Of a stretch of 64,000 nt of DNA, positions 1-8,856 are shown in pieces. How positions within the stretch are numbered: the first letter of the stretch is position 1; each line of letters opens with the position of its first letter. The stretch is from Bacteroidota bacterium (GTDB lineage: Bacteria > Bacteroidota > Bacteroidia > Palsa-948). The stretch spans positions 1-64,000 of the forward strand of contig JACRAM010000016.1 in assembly GCA_016213405.1 (NCBI GenBank), given 5' to 3'. The position numbers were made by a program, and so were the translations under genes. The notes beneath the pieces are model-generated. The model did not search any database and was not told the DNA's origin. It saw only the letters and a program-made list of their open reading frames with translations.

Positions 1-147
1 AGAAAAGCAATTAACCGCAGAGAACACAGAGAAAACAACACGCGGAGAGCCGCAGAGAAAATGCAATCTTGTATTCTCAGCGGTTCTCTGCGTAAAACCT
101 CAGCGAACTCTGCGGTAAAAATGTATTTGCGTAACATCAGTGATTAA
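1..147. repeat. Long hairpin repeat, copy A (empty-site copy)
   Basis: Near-identical to 44799-45029. The left arm repeats the word CGCAGAG/ACAGAGAA and the right arm repeats its complement (TCTCTGCG, CTCTGCGG), so the unit can fold on itself. Copy A lacks two insertions that copy B carries. Its left edge may extend beyond the window. Confidence 0.85.
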
Positions 148-196
148 GAAAGAAAAAATCTGTGAATCAGTGGCATATTTGTATTTTTTGCGTAAG

Positions 197-232
197 TCCT
201 GATATGAGAAAGTCATTTCCTGATATGAGAAA
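197..232. repeat. Direct repeat of TCCTGATATGAGAAA
   Basis: Two exact 15-nt copies start at 197 and 218, a 21-nt (3 x 7) spacing. They lie in the gene-free stretch 1-460, downstream of the minus-strand gene ending at 461. Confidence 0.75.
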
Positions 233-292
233 ATGAAAAAAACAAGTTTGTCTAAACCTTCATTTATTCGCTAAAAATGGAGGTTGGATTGT

Positions 293-453
293 TATACTTG
301 GATTACACATATTTCCGATGAGCGCGAAACGCGCCATGGCGCAAGGCGCCAAAAGGCAAATACAGATTACACCGATGAAAGGCAATTGGGAATCCATCCC
401 TTCGGGACAAGTAATCGGTGTAATCTTTCTAAAATCTGTGTAATCTTGGTATA
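293..453. repeat. Composite nested inverted repeat (GATTACAC family)
   Basis: The outer arms are TATACTTGGATTACACA at 293 and its near-complement ending at 453; the inner arms are AGATTACACCGAT and ATCGGTGTAATCT. The core is GC-rich and contains the perfect palindrome GCGCCATGGCGC. A 21-bp mini-element (387-407) sits between the arms. The ORFs in both directions here are by-products of the repeat. Confidence 0.8.
387..407. repeat. 21-bp mini-element, copy 1
   Basis: TGGG-AA-TCCATCCCTTCGGGA. It matches the 21-bp insertion at 44978-44998 at all but two positions (AA versus TT). Confidence 0.7.
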
Positions 454-460
454 TCAAATG

Positions 461-811
461 TCAGTTCTTCTCCTTCGTAGGCACTGCTCCATAAATACTT
501 GAGCCATCCACCGCTTCAATGTTCACCGGAATTCCATAACTTGAATTGATAGAGCTTCCGCTGAGTTCCTTAATGTTGATAGGCATTGCTCCATAAATGT
601 AATTGCCACCTACTTCTGCAACATTCACTTTCATGGTTTCAGTGAATTTTACATTGATGGAGCCATCGGGGTTTAACGGAATGGCTGCGAATGCTGCCGT
701 TGATTTTGATGCGTTTGCTTTCGGAAAAAAATCCGTGTTCTGAAACGCAATAAGGATTAATGCTCCTGCAATAATTGTAAGAACAGTTTTTGTGTACACA
801 TCTGTTTTCAT
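461..811 (-). CDS. Small membrane-anchored protein of unknown function
   Basis: The 116-residue protein has a short basic N-terminus, one hydrophobic helix (about residues 8-24) acting as anchor or uncleaved signal, then a soluble region. That region holds three related units around the motif YGAMP/YGIPV/YGAVP, each followed by N-I-K/E. Basic N-terminus plus single helix suggests the C-terminus is periplasmic. It follows the sensor phosphatase gene on the same strand, but a 109-bp inverted repeat separates them, so co-transcription is uncertain. No family function is recognised. Coding looks genuine from the clean helix and repeated motif. Confidence 0.6.
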   Translation of the reverse strand: MKTDVYTKTVLTIIAGALILIAFQNTDFFPKANASKSTAAFAAIPLNPDGSINVKFTETMKVNVAEVGGNYIYGAMPINIKELSGSSINSSYGIPVNIEAVDGSSIYGAVPTKEKN

Positions 812-828
812 GGTATTGTTTGTTTAGA

Positions 829-937
829 AGCCCATCCTAAATCCTTCCCGAAGGGAAGGACTTTTTTGACAGACTATGATTATTTGTTGTTTTATTTTTC
901 TTTTCACCCTTCCCTTTGGGAAGGGAAGGGATGGGCT
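829..937. repeat. Inverted repeat, CCCATCC/GGATGGG family
   Basis: The arms read AGCCCATCCTAAATCCTTCCC and its complement ending in GGGATGGGCTC, each with its own small CTTCCC/GGGAAG hairpin. It fills the gap between the sensor stop codon and the next gene. The left half is almost identical to 33057-33090 inside the TonB receptor gene. Confidence 0.85.
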
Positions 938-938
938 C

Positions 939-3900
939 TTAAATTCTGATTCCAATAACAAGTATGTCATCCACTTGCTGTTCTGTTCCTGCCCATTCAT
1001 TCAGACTGTTCTCCAGAATATTCTTCTGGTCACCGAGATTTTCTTTTTGCAACGAAAGCAGAATTTCTTTAAATCGTTTCTTGGTCAGTTTTTTCCCTTT
1101 GTCTCCTCCAAACTGATCGGCATAGCCATCGGTAAATAAATAGAAGGTATCGCCCGGCTCAAGGAGCATTTCTTTATTGGTGAATGGTTTGTCTATACCA
1201 AGATAAATGCCGATAGGCATTTTGTCGGCTGTAAGTTCTATCAGTTCTCCTTTTCTTATCAGGTATAACGAGTTGTTTGCTCCGGCATAGCAAAGTTTGT
1301 GATTTATTTTCTTTCCTACAAGAGATACTTCCAAACTCACGAGCGACATATCCATCCCGTCTTTCTGTTCGCCTGACTGCCCTGTTTGACCTAATGATTT
1401 TACGATTCCTTTTTTCATTGAATCGAGAGCGGCAGCCGGATCGGAGAATGATTTTTCAAGCAGCACTTCATTCAAAAGAGAATAGCCGATGAGTGACATG
1501 AATGCGCCCGGCACACCGTGACCGGTGCAGTCGCAGGCAGCAATAATAAATTTTCTGTCCTTCTCAGCAAACCAATAAAAATCTCCGGCAACAATATCTT
1601 TTGGCTTGTATAATATAAAACTTTCCGGAAATCTGCTTCGCATTATTTCATACTGCGGAAGAATTGCTTCCTGAATTCTTTTGGCGTAATTAATACTGTC
1701 AGTGATATTGCGGTTCTTATATTCAATTTCTTCTTTTTGCTTCACCACTTCGGCAGTGCGCTCACGGATGATTCTTTTCAGTCCGTGTGAGAAATAAGTA
1801 ACAACTCCCCAAATAAATCCTATAGAAGAAAGCACGTATAACACATACGCCCACCAGGTTCTGTACCACGGAGGAAGAATAACAAATTCGTATATAGCTT
1901 CACTGCTTTCTTTATTAAAAACATTTTTTGCTTTTACGTGGAAGGAATAAGAACCTTCCGGAAGATTTGTATACACCGCTTTTGTTTCGTGCTTAAAGTT
2001 GCTCCATTCTTTGTCAAATCCTTCCAGGAAATATTGAAATTGTTCAGCCCCTTCATTAATAAAATCAAGAGCGGAAAATTCAAAAATGATAGAGTTATTT
2101 GCAAACGGCAATTCATATTTCAGCAATTGATTTTGAAGGAGCGAAGTAATCTTTGATGAATCAAAAGATGTTCCGTTAAAGATGGTTGAATCTTTTCCAA
2201 TGGTTACTTTCCGGATGATGGAAGTGAAGGGCTGGCTTTCATTCACATCTTCATTCGCATCGTACCTGAAAAGTCCGGCAGCGCCTCCAAACCAGGTGAT
2301 GCCGTTTCCGTCATGAAATATTACATGAATGATTTCATCAGAATAGGTTAAGAAAGGATTGGTAATCCAGTCATAGCCGCCATTTTTATTTTTTTTCAGA
2401 AACCCGAATTCAAATTTATTTTTTTCAGTGTAGTAGGTCTCCATCCATATTTTCCCGGATTGATTATCCACTGCCACTCGGTAAACCTGATGGGTGCCAT
2501 CCGAGAACTGAGAACCAAATGCAGTGTCGGGAGAAAACTTTTCATCTTTCATACTGTAGATTCCCTTCGCAGTAAAAAAAAGAATTTCCCCGTTCACATC
2601 TTCTAATTCAACGCTTCCATCCGGTAATCCTGCTGAAGAACTGTATTTAACATAGCGGTAAGATTGCGTGTCATTATTTTTTCTTGCAGCGTGCTGATGA
2701 TTTTTGAAACTGACCTTTATGGTGCCGTTATCATGTCCGAGCCAAACATTGCCATCCTTGTCCTCGTTGATGGAGCGAACGCTTTCTTTTATTTCCAGAA
2801 TGCTTCCTTCATCAATCCATTTTGTTCCATTCCAATAAATGGATGCAAAACCATTGTTGAGACCTAAAAAAATTCTTGATGAATCAAAGTTGGAGCAGTG
2901 AAGAACCCAGGGTCCGTAAGGAAATAAGGGAGAAATTCTTTTTTGTGCGTCAATGGAATAAATACTTCCGTTGGATGCGGCAAGAAGGGTGGAATAATTG
3001 CCGGACTTGAATGAATACAGATCCCAGCACTCTTCATTAATGGAAGGAATTTTTTCAAATGAGGCAGGAGAAAGCGCATTGCCGTTTATTACATTTCCGG
3101 GATTGAGTGAATAAACTCCCTGAACAGTTGTAACATACAATGTGTTATTATGCCGGATGATGGATTGCACAGTTCCGCCCGGTCCGTTTTTATCTGTAAA
3201 ATGTGTAACAGGCGATTTGATGGCAACTCTTGAAATTCCGTTGCTGGTGGCAAGCCATAAATTTCCTGAAGCATCCACATACTGCGAATAAATTGTTTCG
3301 TCTTGCAGCCCAATGTCTTTGTTCAGAAAACTGACAAGGTTCCCCTCCGCATCAATGATTACGGCTCCCTTTGTAACGGTGGCAACAGAATATCCCACTT
3401 CTGTTTTCAACAGGTGATAACTCAGGTTTTCAAGCAGGAACGGATCAACTTGAGTGGGGAAACTTTCCAGTACAAATGAAGCTCCTTCATAAGTATTTTT
3501 TAATGAAGGTTTCAGAATATACAGTCCTTTCTTTTTTGTGCAGAGCAAAATATTGGAAGAAGTGCCGTTATCAATCTTTCCCGGAAAAGGAATCATGGCA
3601 TAAACGCTTTCTTCTGCAAATGTTTCTCCGCCTTTTAGCAGCGTGAGATTGTCGCCTTCAATTTCAAGAAGCCCAACCTCCCGCTCTCTTACAAACAGAT
3701 GCCCGTTCACATAAAAGATCCTGTGAAAAGATTTCTCCGCATTCCATACTTTCATGTTCTTTCCATCCCACCTGAAAATTTTATTGTCAGATTGAAAGTA
3801 AATGCCGTCTTTGGCAGACTGCGTACACCAGATGTCAGAAAAATCCAAATCATTTTTATCCACATGCGGAAGAAGGGAAACATACCGCATATTTCCCAAT

Positions 3901-4298
3901 GAGTCGGGAGACATGTACCCGAATTCTCCCAGCGCTCCTAAAAATATTTTTCCTTTATCATCTATTGCGTAAGAACGGATATTTGATTCATTATTTACTT
4001 TTATCATTCTCCACGAAACGCCATCGTATTCTAATATTCCCTGGTTATTTCCAAAATACATCACACCCCGCTTATCCTGTATGATTGCCCAGTTTTGCGG
4101 AAGGGCGCGGTATTCTTTTGTAGAGTAATTATAAAGCGGATAAAATCCCTTTTCTCCAATCAGAAATTTGTTTTCTGTATTATTCCCCCTTAATAAAGGG
4201 GGTAAGGGGGATGTTTGTATTTGCTGGCAGAAAAGAGAAAAAGAAAACAGCAAGCACAAGAGTTGTGTCAATACATATCTTCTTCTTAAAAAACACAT
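939..4298 (-). CDS. Propeller/Y_Y_Y sensor with SpoIIE-type phosphatase output
   Basis: This 1119-residue protein has a signal peptide (about 1-25), a long extracytoplasmic propeller with 'two-component regulator propeller' motifs (e.g. GVMYFGNNQGILEYDG, GNLWLATSNGISRV, GNVWLGHDNGTIKV), a Y_Y_Y domain (about 740-825), one membrane helix (about 830-850), a coiled coil and a C-terminal PP2C/SpoIIE serine phosphatase (about 890-1119; KPKDIVAGDFYW, CDCTGHGVPGAFMS, DGYADQFGG). Such proteins link an outside signal to dephosphorylation of an anti-sigma antagonist; no partner is adjacent, so the substrate is unknown. A C-rich repeat (4184-4210) is read in frame just after the signal peptide. The only ATG lies at the predicted transcription start, so the message may be leaderless or start at a TTG further in. 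Confidence 0.9.
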   Translation of the reverse strand: MCFLRRRYVLTQLLCLLFSFSLFCQQIQTSPLPPLLRGNNTENKFLIGEKGFYPLYNYSTKEYRALPQNWAIIQDKRGVMYFGNNQGILEYDGVSWRMIKVNNESNIRSYAIDDKGKIFLGALGEFGYMSPDSLGNMRYVSLLPHVDKNDLDFSDIWCTQSAKDGIYFQSDNKIFRWDGKNMKVWNAEKSFHRIFYVNGHLFVREREVGLLEIEGDNLTLLKGGETFAEESVYAMIPFPGKIDNGTSSNILLCTKKKGLYILKPSLKNTYEGASFVLESFPTQVDPFLLENLSYHLLKTEVGYSVATVTKGAVIIDAEGNLVSFLNKDIGLQDETIYSQYVDASGNLWLATSNGISRVAIKSPVTHFTDKNGPGGTVQSIIRHNNTLYVTTVQGVYSLNPGNVINGNALSPASFEKIPSINEECWDLYSFKSGNYSTLLAASNGSIYSIDAQKRISPLFPYGPWVLHCSNFDSSRIFLGLNNGFASIYWNGTKWIDEGSILEIKESVRSINEDKDGNVWLGHDNGTIKVSFKNHQHAARKNNDTQSYRYVKYSSSAGLPDGSVELEDVNGEILFFTAKGIYSMKDEKFSPDTAFGSQFSDGTHQVYRVAVDNQSGKIWMETYYTEKNKFEFGFLKKNKNGGYDWITNPFLTYSDEIIHVIFHDGNGITWFGGAAGLFRYDANEDVNESQPFTSIIRKVTIGKDSTIFNGTSFDSSKITSLLQNQLLKYELPFANNSIIFEFSALDFINEGAEQFQYFLEGFDKEWSNFKHETKAVYTNLPEGSYSFHVKAKNVFNKESSEAIYEFVILPPWYRTWWAYVLYVLSSIGFIWGVVTYFSHGLKRIIRERTAEVVKQKEEIEYKNRNITDSINYAKRIQEAILPQYEIMRSRFPESFILYKPKDIVAGDFYWFAEKDRKFIIAACDCTGHGVPGAFMSLIGYSLLNEVLLEKSFSDPAAALDSMKKGIVKSLGQTGQSGEQKDGMDMSLVSLEVSLVGKKINHKLCYAGANNSLYLIRKGELIELTADKMPIGIYLGIDKPFTNKEMLLEPGDTFYLFTDGYADQFGGDKGKKLTKKRFKEILLSLQKENLGDQKNILENSLNEWAGTEQQVDDILVIGIRI
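4184..4210. repeat. CCCCCTT repeat inside sensor gene
   Basis: CCCCCTTAATAAAGGGGG followed by TAAGGGGG forms a hairpin that is translated just after the signal peptide of the sensor. It resembles the CCCC/GGGG elements found between genes. Confidence 0.65.
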
Positions 4299-4303
4299 GG
4301 TGG

Positions 4304-4311
4304 CAAATATA
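4304..4311 (-). promoter_or_regulatory. Putative -7 element for the sensor gene
   Basis: Read on the minus strand this is TATATTTG, a match to the Bacteroidota -7 consensus TAnnTTTG. It lies only 6 nt before the annotated ATG. No convincing -33 TTTG at the right spacing was seen. Confidence 0.45.
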
Positions 4312-4377
4312 GAAAAGTTGAATTGGTTAGGGTTGCCAATTAAGTTTTTTTAACAAATGAAGTTATTAAAAGAATAT

Positions 4378-4385
4378 TAAATTTG
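4378..4385 (+). promoter_or_regulatory. Putative -7 element for the chaperone cluster
   Basis: TAAATTTG matches TAnnTTTG and lies 35 nt before the ATG at 4421. The -33 region is not clear. Confidence 0.5.
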
Positions 4386-4420
4386 CCACTCATAAAACAA
4401 CGCCATAAAAAATAATTCCC

Positions 4421-6535
4421 ATGAAAAAACAATTGCATTTTTTCTTTACAGTTTGTATTACATCTGCCATCTGCCATCTTACCTCTTACATTTCCTTTTC
4501 TCAAAACAAAGATGCAGTGCTCATGACCATCGGCAATGACAAAGTCACCGTAGATGAATTTCTGAGTATTTACAAAAAAAATAATAATAAAGATGGCGCA
4601 GCGCTCGATAAAAAATCAATCGAAGAGTATTTGGATTTATACACCATCTTCCGCCTCAAGGTGAAAGAAGCAAAAGAAATGGGAATTGATACCTCAAAAG
4701 CATTCAGAGATGAATTAGCCGGATACCGCAAAACCCTTGCCCAGCCCTATCTCACCGAAAAAGAAGCCGTAGATAATCTGGTGAAAGAATCCTATGACAG
4801 AATGAAATGGGACATTCGCACCAGCCACATTCTTGTCAAGATGGATGCTGACCCAACTCCTGAAGACACGATGGATGCGTATACAAGAATTTCCCTTATT
4901 AGAGATTTTATCAATGGAAAAATGAATGCGGCAAACATGAAGAAGTATGAAACTAATGTGAAAGCATCTCTTAAGATTTCCAAAACCTCCCCTCCCAAAG
5001 ATACCATGATGGCTTTTAACAAATTGAGCCCGCTTAAAAACATGTCTAAACTCAAAGCGCATGACTTTGCTTCTGTGGCGAAAGTTGTTTCTGATCACGG
5101 CTCAAAAGTTAATGGCGGAGATTTAGGTTACTTCACCTCCATGGCGCAAGGATATCCTTACGAATATGAAAATGCCGCCTACAAAGCAAAGCAAGGCGAA
5201 GTGTATGGTCCCATCCGCACCCCAATGGGTTATCACCTGGTGCTGGTTACAGACAAGCGCGCTCATAAAGAATTACATCTTGAACACCTCATGTTTCTCT
5301 TCAAGAAAAACATGACGCGCGATGATTCGGTAAAAATGAAAATGAAGATTGATTCCATTTCAGGTTTGATTAAGAAGGGAGAAAATTTTGAAGAGCTGGC
5401 TAAAAAAGTTTCTGACCATAAGGAAACTGCTAAGAAAGGCGGAGACATAGGATGGCTTTCAATAGGTTCAAACTTCCCTCCCGAATTCAAAGAAGTGGCA
5501 TTCGCGATAAAAGATAATGGATTGGTTTCTGATCCGGTGAAAACACGTTTTGGCTGGCACATCATCAAAAGAATCGGCAACCGCGAACTTCCTCCGTTCG
5601 ATTCATTGAAAATCGACCTGAAAGGAAAAATTCAGAAAGATGCCCGCAATAGTGTGGCGAAAGAAATGATGATAGCGAAAGTGAAAACTCAGTATGGCTT
5701 TAAAGAAGTCATGCCGAAAAATTATACAGACTTTTATTCTGTAGTGGACTCTACATTGCCAATGGGTCAATGGAAAGCTGAAAAAGCAAAAGCGCTGACA
5801 AAGCCAATGTTTACTATCATAGACAAAACATACACACAACAGGATTTTGCAAAATACATTGAGAAAAATTACCGCATGGTTGGAAAAATTTCTCCCAAGC
5901 GGATGGTGGATGCGCTGTACAAGCCCTTTGTGGATGAAGTTTGTTCAAACACAAGAGAAAACCGTTTGGAACAGGAATATCCTGAATTCAAATTGCTGAT
6001 GAATGAATACAGCGATGGAATCCTCCTCTTCAACCTCACCGACCAAAAGGTTTGGTCAAAAGCAATAAAAGACACTACCGGTGCAAAAGAATATTATGCA
6101 AAGAACAAGGAACATTTCCTGTGGGAAGACAGGCTTGATGCGTCCATCTATACCTGCAAGGATGAAAAAACTGCCGAGAAAGTAAAGAAGATGATAAAAG
6201 GAAATAAATCAGATAAGGATATTCTTTCTGCGTTGAATAAGGACACCGTATTTAATGTGATGGTAGATGGCAGAACATTGTTTCTCAAAGGAGATAACGC
6301 AATGCTTGATAAAACAAACTGGACACCCGGCATTACGGCAAGTAACACCGAGAAGAACAAAGTTGTATTTGCCAACATCCGAAAAATTGTGAAGCCAACT
6401 CCAAAATCGTATACCGAAGCGAGAGGTCTTGTAACAAGCGAATACCAGTCCTGGCTGGAGAAAGAATGGATTTCTTCATTGAAGAAAAAATATCCTGTTG
6501 CTATTGACAGAAAAGTATTTGATACGATACAATAA
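4421..6535 (+). CDS. Periplasmic peptidyl-prolyl isomerase, two rotamase domains
   Basis: A 704-residue PpiC/parvulin-type isomerase and chaperone for envelope proteins. After a signal peptide (about 1-28) comes a SurA-like helical N-terminus (about 35-125), a first rotamase domain starting at TSHILVK and interrupted by an insert before GGDLGYF, a second rotamase domain (LEHLMFLF ... GGDIGWLS ... FGWHIIKRIG, about 290-395) and a long C-terminal region. The signal peptide is encoded by a CATCTGC heptamer run (4460-4494). It leads a cluster with two more SurA-like genes; the next gene starts inside its stop codon. Confidence 0.9.
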   Translation: MKKQLHFFFTVCITSAICHLTSYISFSQNKDAVLMTIGNDKVTVDEFLSIYKKNNNKDGAALDKKSIEEYLDLYTIFRLKVKEAKEMGIDTSKAFRDELAGYRKTLAQPYLTEKEAVDNLVKESYDRMKWDIRTSHILVKMDADPTPEDTMDAYTRISLIRDFINGKMNAANMKKYETNVKASLKISKTSPPKDTMMAFNKLSPLKNMSKLKAHDFASVAKVVSDHGSKVNGGDLGYFTSMAQGYPYEYENAAYKAKQGEVYGPIRTPMGYHLVLVTDKRAHKELHLEHLMFLFKKNMTRDDSVKMKMKIDSISGLIKKGENFEELAKKVSDHKETAKKGGDIGWLSIGSNFPPEFKEVAFAIKDNGLVSDPVKTRFGWHIIKRIGNRELPPFDSLKIDLKGKIQKDARNSVAKEMMIAKVKTQYGFKEVMPKNYTDFYSVVDSTLPMGQWKAEKAKALTKPMFTIIDKTYTQQDFAKYIEKNYRMVGKISPKRMVDALYKPFVDEVCSNTRENRLEQEYPEFKLLMNEYSDGILLFNLTDQKVWSKAIKDTTGAKEYYAKNKEHFLWEDRLDASIYTCKDEKTAEKVKKMIKGNKSDKDILSALNKDTVFNVMVDGRTLFLKGDNAMLDKTNWTPGITASNTEKNKVVFANIRKIVKPTPKSYTEARGLVTSEYQSWLEKEWISSLKKKYPVAIDRKVFDTIQ
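4460..4494. repeat. CATCTGC heptamer run inside a signal-peptide coding region
   Basis: Four to five drifting copies of the 7-mer (CATCTGC, CATCTGC, CATCTTA, CCTCTTA) encode the hydrophobic part SAICHLTSYI of the signal peptide. The run is almost the same as 7525-7560 in the SurA gene. Confidence 0.85.
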
Positions 6536-7452
6536 TGTTTCTATCACTATTGCGACTCAGACCGCGAGTTTGCGAAGTGGGAAGAGGAAGCAATCTCATC
6601 AGGGATTGCTTCTTCGTTTTTAGTGTGTTCTTTGCAATCTTTTTTCTTTCCTGCAGTAATAATTTGCCTGTTAACTCAGATGAAAAGCCATTGGCAAAAG
6701 TTGGCGATGCCTATCTTTTTCCCTCTCAGCTTAAAGAAATAATTTCTAAAAGCGCAGAACAAAAAGACAGTGTTGAAATCGTTCGTAATTATGTCAATAA
6801 CTGGATTCATGAAACACTCTTGCTTCAACAGGCAGAAAAAAATCTTACAGACGATTTGAAGAAATTTGACAAGATGGTGGAGAACTACCGCAAATCACTT
6901 ATAACGTATGAATACGAAAGCGAACTGGTAAAACAAAAGCTTGACACGATTGTCAGCGATGACGAAATTGAAAAATACTATGAAGAAAATAAAAGTAATT
7001 TTGAACTGAAGGACAATATTATCAAAGTGATTTACGTTAAAGTCCGCAAGAATGCACCCAAAGTTGAAAAGATTAAAGAATGGTACAAGTCAAATGAAGC
7101 TAAAGACAGAGATGCCCTTTCAAGTTATTGCTACCAATATGCCGATAATTTTTATTTAGATGAAAATATATGGTTATTGTTTGACGATGTGCTGAAAGAA
7201 ATACCTATGAAACTTTATGACAAGGAAGCATTCTTGCAAAACAACCGCACTATAGAAACGCAGGATTCAGCACACTACTATTTTGTGAACATAAAAGGAT
7301 TTATGACCAAGAACAGCACCTCACCGCTTTCATTTGAAAAAGAAAATATCAGGAGCATCATTCTGAATAAACGCAAAGTGGAACTTATCAAGAAGATGCG
7401 GGAGGATATTTATAACGAAGGAGTAAAAAATAAATCATTTGAAATATATTAA
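6535..7452 (+). CDS. SurA-like lipoprotein, probable chaperone
   Basis: 305 residues. The start codon overlaps the stop of the upstream isomerase (translational coupling). The first ~27 residues are encoded by a repeat hairpin (6551-6616); a proper lipoprotein signal follows, ending in the lipobox FLSC with Cys at about residue 41. The mature part (VGDAYLFPSQL, NNWIHETLLLQQAEK, DDEIEKYYEENKSNFEL) is a SurA/PpiC-type helical N-domain, but no complete rotamase domain is visible, so it may be chaperone only. It lies between two isomerase genes, pointing to a shared role in outer-membrane protein folding. Confidence 0.8.
   Translation: MFLSLLRLRPRVCEVGRGSNLIRDCFFVFSVFFAIFFLSCSNNLPVNSDEKPLAKVGDAYLFPSQLKEIISKSAEQKDSVEIVRNYVNNWIHETLLLQQAEKNLTDDLKKFDKMVENYRKSLITYEYESELVKQKLDTIVSDDEIEKYYEENKSNFELKDNIIKVIYVKVRKNAPKVEKIKEWYKSNEAKDRDALSSYCYQYADNFYLDENIWLLFDDVLKEIPMKLYDKEAFLQNNRTIETQDSAHYYFVNIKGFMTKNSTSPLSFEKENIRSIILNKRKVELIKKMREDIYNEGVKNKSFEIY
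6551..6616. repeat. Repeat hairpin at the 5' end of the lipoprotein gene
   Basis: GAAGAGGAAGCAATC pairs with GATTGCTTCTTC across a short loop, preceded by a GCGACT/GCGAAG stretch. It is translated as the N-terminal extension before the lipoprotein signal. Confidence 0.7.
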
Positions 7453-8847
7453 ATGATTACACCGATGAAAGAAAGATTACACAGATTAGTCATTTGTCAT
7501 TTGTCATTAATCATTTGTGTTTTCACATCTGCCATCTGCCATCTTACATCTTACATTTCATTTGCACAGCCCAAGGTGCTCGATGGCGTAGTGGCGATAG
7601 TAGGTTCAAGCCCCATCCTTCAGAGCGAGGTTGAATCAAAACGTGTGCAGGCAAAACTTGATTCTGTTGAGTTTGACCGATGCTCTGCCCTGGAAGATTT
7701 ACTTTATCAAAAACTTCTTCTTGCACAAGCGATAAAAGACAGCGTTGAAATTACCGATGAACAGGTAGAGGAAGAGCTGGAAAGGCGGCTGCGTTATTAC
7801 ATTCAGCAATTCGGCTCTGTTCTGGCATTCGAAAATTTTTATGGCAAGAATGTAGAGAAATTTAAAGAAGAATTCAGGGAGGAATTACGTGAAGTCCTTC
7901 TGGTTCAGAAAATGCAGGCGAAAGTTACCGATGGAATTACAGTCTCTCCATCTGAAGTAAAAGATTTTTTTGATGCTATTCCGAAAGACAGCATTCCGCT
8001 TATCAATGCAGAAATAGAAGTAGGGCATATTATGAGAAAGCCAAAAATAAATCCTGAACTGAAAAAATACGCTAAAGAAAAACTGGAAACAATACGTCAG
8101 GAAATCATTGCAGGGAAAAAAGATTTTTCAACAGCGGCAATATTATATTCTGAAGACCCCGGCTCTGCTTCCAAAGGCGGGTTGTATGACCATGTTCAGC
8201 GCGGAACGTTTGTGCCTGAATTTGATGCCATGGCATTTCGAATGAAAGAGAAAGAAGTATCAGAAATATTCGAAACAGATTTTGGCTATCACATATTGAT
8301 GGTGGAAGCGCGAAGGGGAGAAGAGATTGATGTGCGCCATATTCTTCTTGTCCCTCAGCCCGCTCCGGAAGATTTGCTGAAAGCAAAAACTTTTCTTGAC
8401 AGTATTGCCGATTTAGTGAAGAAAGATTCTATCTCTATCACAGAAGCCGCCTCGCGCTTTTCTGATGATGAAGATACCAAGCATACAGGAGGGCTTATCA
8501 GCAACCCTTACACCGGCAGCACTAAATTTGAAATGAGCCAGCTCAGCCAGATTGACGCTAACCTTGTTTTCACTACCGACAAACTTAAAACAGGTGAATT
8601 GTCTGCTACAGAATTAACCCAATCGCATGATGGAAAACAATCGTATCACATCATCTATGTGAAAAGCAGGACAGAACCGCATCGTGCTAATCTCAAAGAA
8701 GATTACCAACTCATGCAAGACGAAGCGCTGGCGGCAAAAAAAGATAAGGAAGTAAGCAAATGGATAAAGAAAAAGATAACTTCTAATTATATTCGCGTTT
8801 CAGAAGAATATAAAAATTGTAAGTTTGATAATAAGTGGATAAACTGA
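7453..8847 (+). CDS. surA: SurA-type peptidyl-prolyl cis-trans isomerase
   Basis: 464 residues, directly after the preceding stop codon; the internal ATG at 7465 is an alternative start. A signal peptide (about 1-39) is followed by the SurA N-terminal helical domain (VAIVGSSPILQSEVESK, about 40-170) and two parvulin domains: VGHIMRKP ... GGLYDHVQRG ... FGYHILMVE (about 185-290) and VRHILLVP ... GGLISNPY ... SYHIIYVKS (about 295-415). It would chaperone outer-membrane proteins in the periplasm. The whole signal peptide is built from three short repeat blocks (GATTACAC, CATTTGT and CATCTGC words). Confidence 0.93.
   Translation: MITPMKERLHRLVICHLSLIICVFTSAICHLTSYISFAQPKVLDGVVAIVGSSPILQSEVESKRVQAKLDSVEFDRCSALEDLLYQKLLLAQAIKDSVEITDEQVEEELERRLRYYIQQFGSVLAFENFYGKNVEKFKEEFREELREVLLVQKMQAKVTDGITVSPSEVKDFFDAIPKDSIPLINAEIEVGHIMRKPKINPELKKYAKEKLETIRQEIIAGKKDFSTAAILYSEDPGSASKGGLYDHVQRGTFVPEFDAMAFRMKEKEVSEIFETDFGYHILMVEARRGEEIDVRHILLVPQPAPEDLLKAKTFLDSIADLVKKDSISITEAASRFSDDEDTKHTGGLISNPYTGSTKFEMSQLSQIDANLVFTTDKLKTGELSATELTQSHDGKQSYHIIYVKSRTEPHRANLKEDYQLMQDEALAAKKDKEVSKWIKKKITSNYIRVSEEYKNCKFDNKWIN
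7454..7560. repeat. Three stacked word-repeat blocks encoding the SurA signal peptide
   Basis: GATTACACCGAT ... GATTACACAGAT (7454-7488), then CATTTGT x3-4 with drift (about 7490-7518), then CATCTGC x2 and CATCTTA x2 (7525-7560). All three words recur in intergenic elements elsewhere in the window. Confidence 0.88.
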
Positions 8848-8856
8848 ATAACTATT

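Noticed and set aside
260-502. Two short open frames in opposite directions
   Set aside because: They consist wholly of the nested repeat element at 293-453 and resemble no protein.
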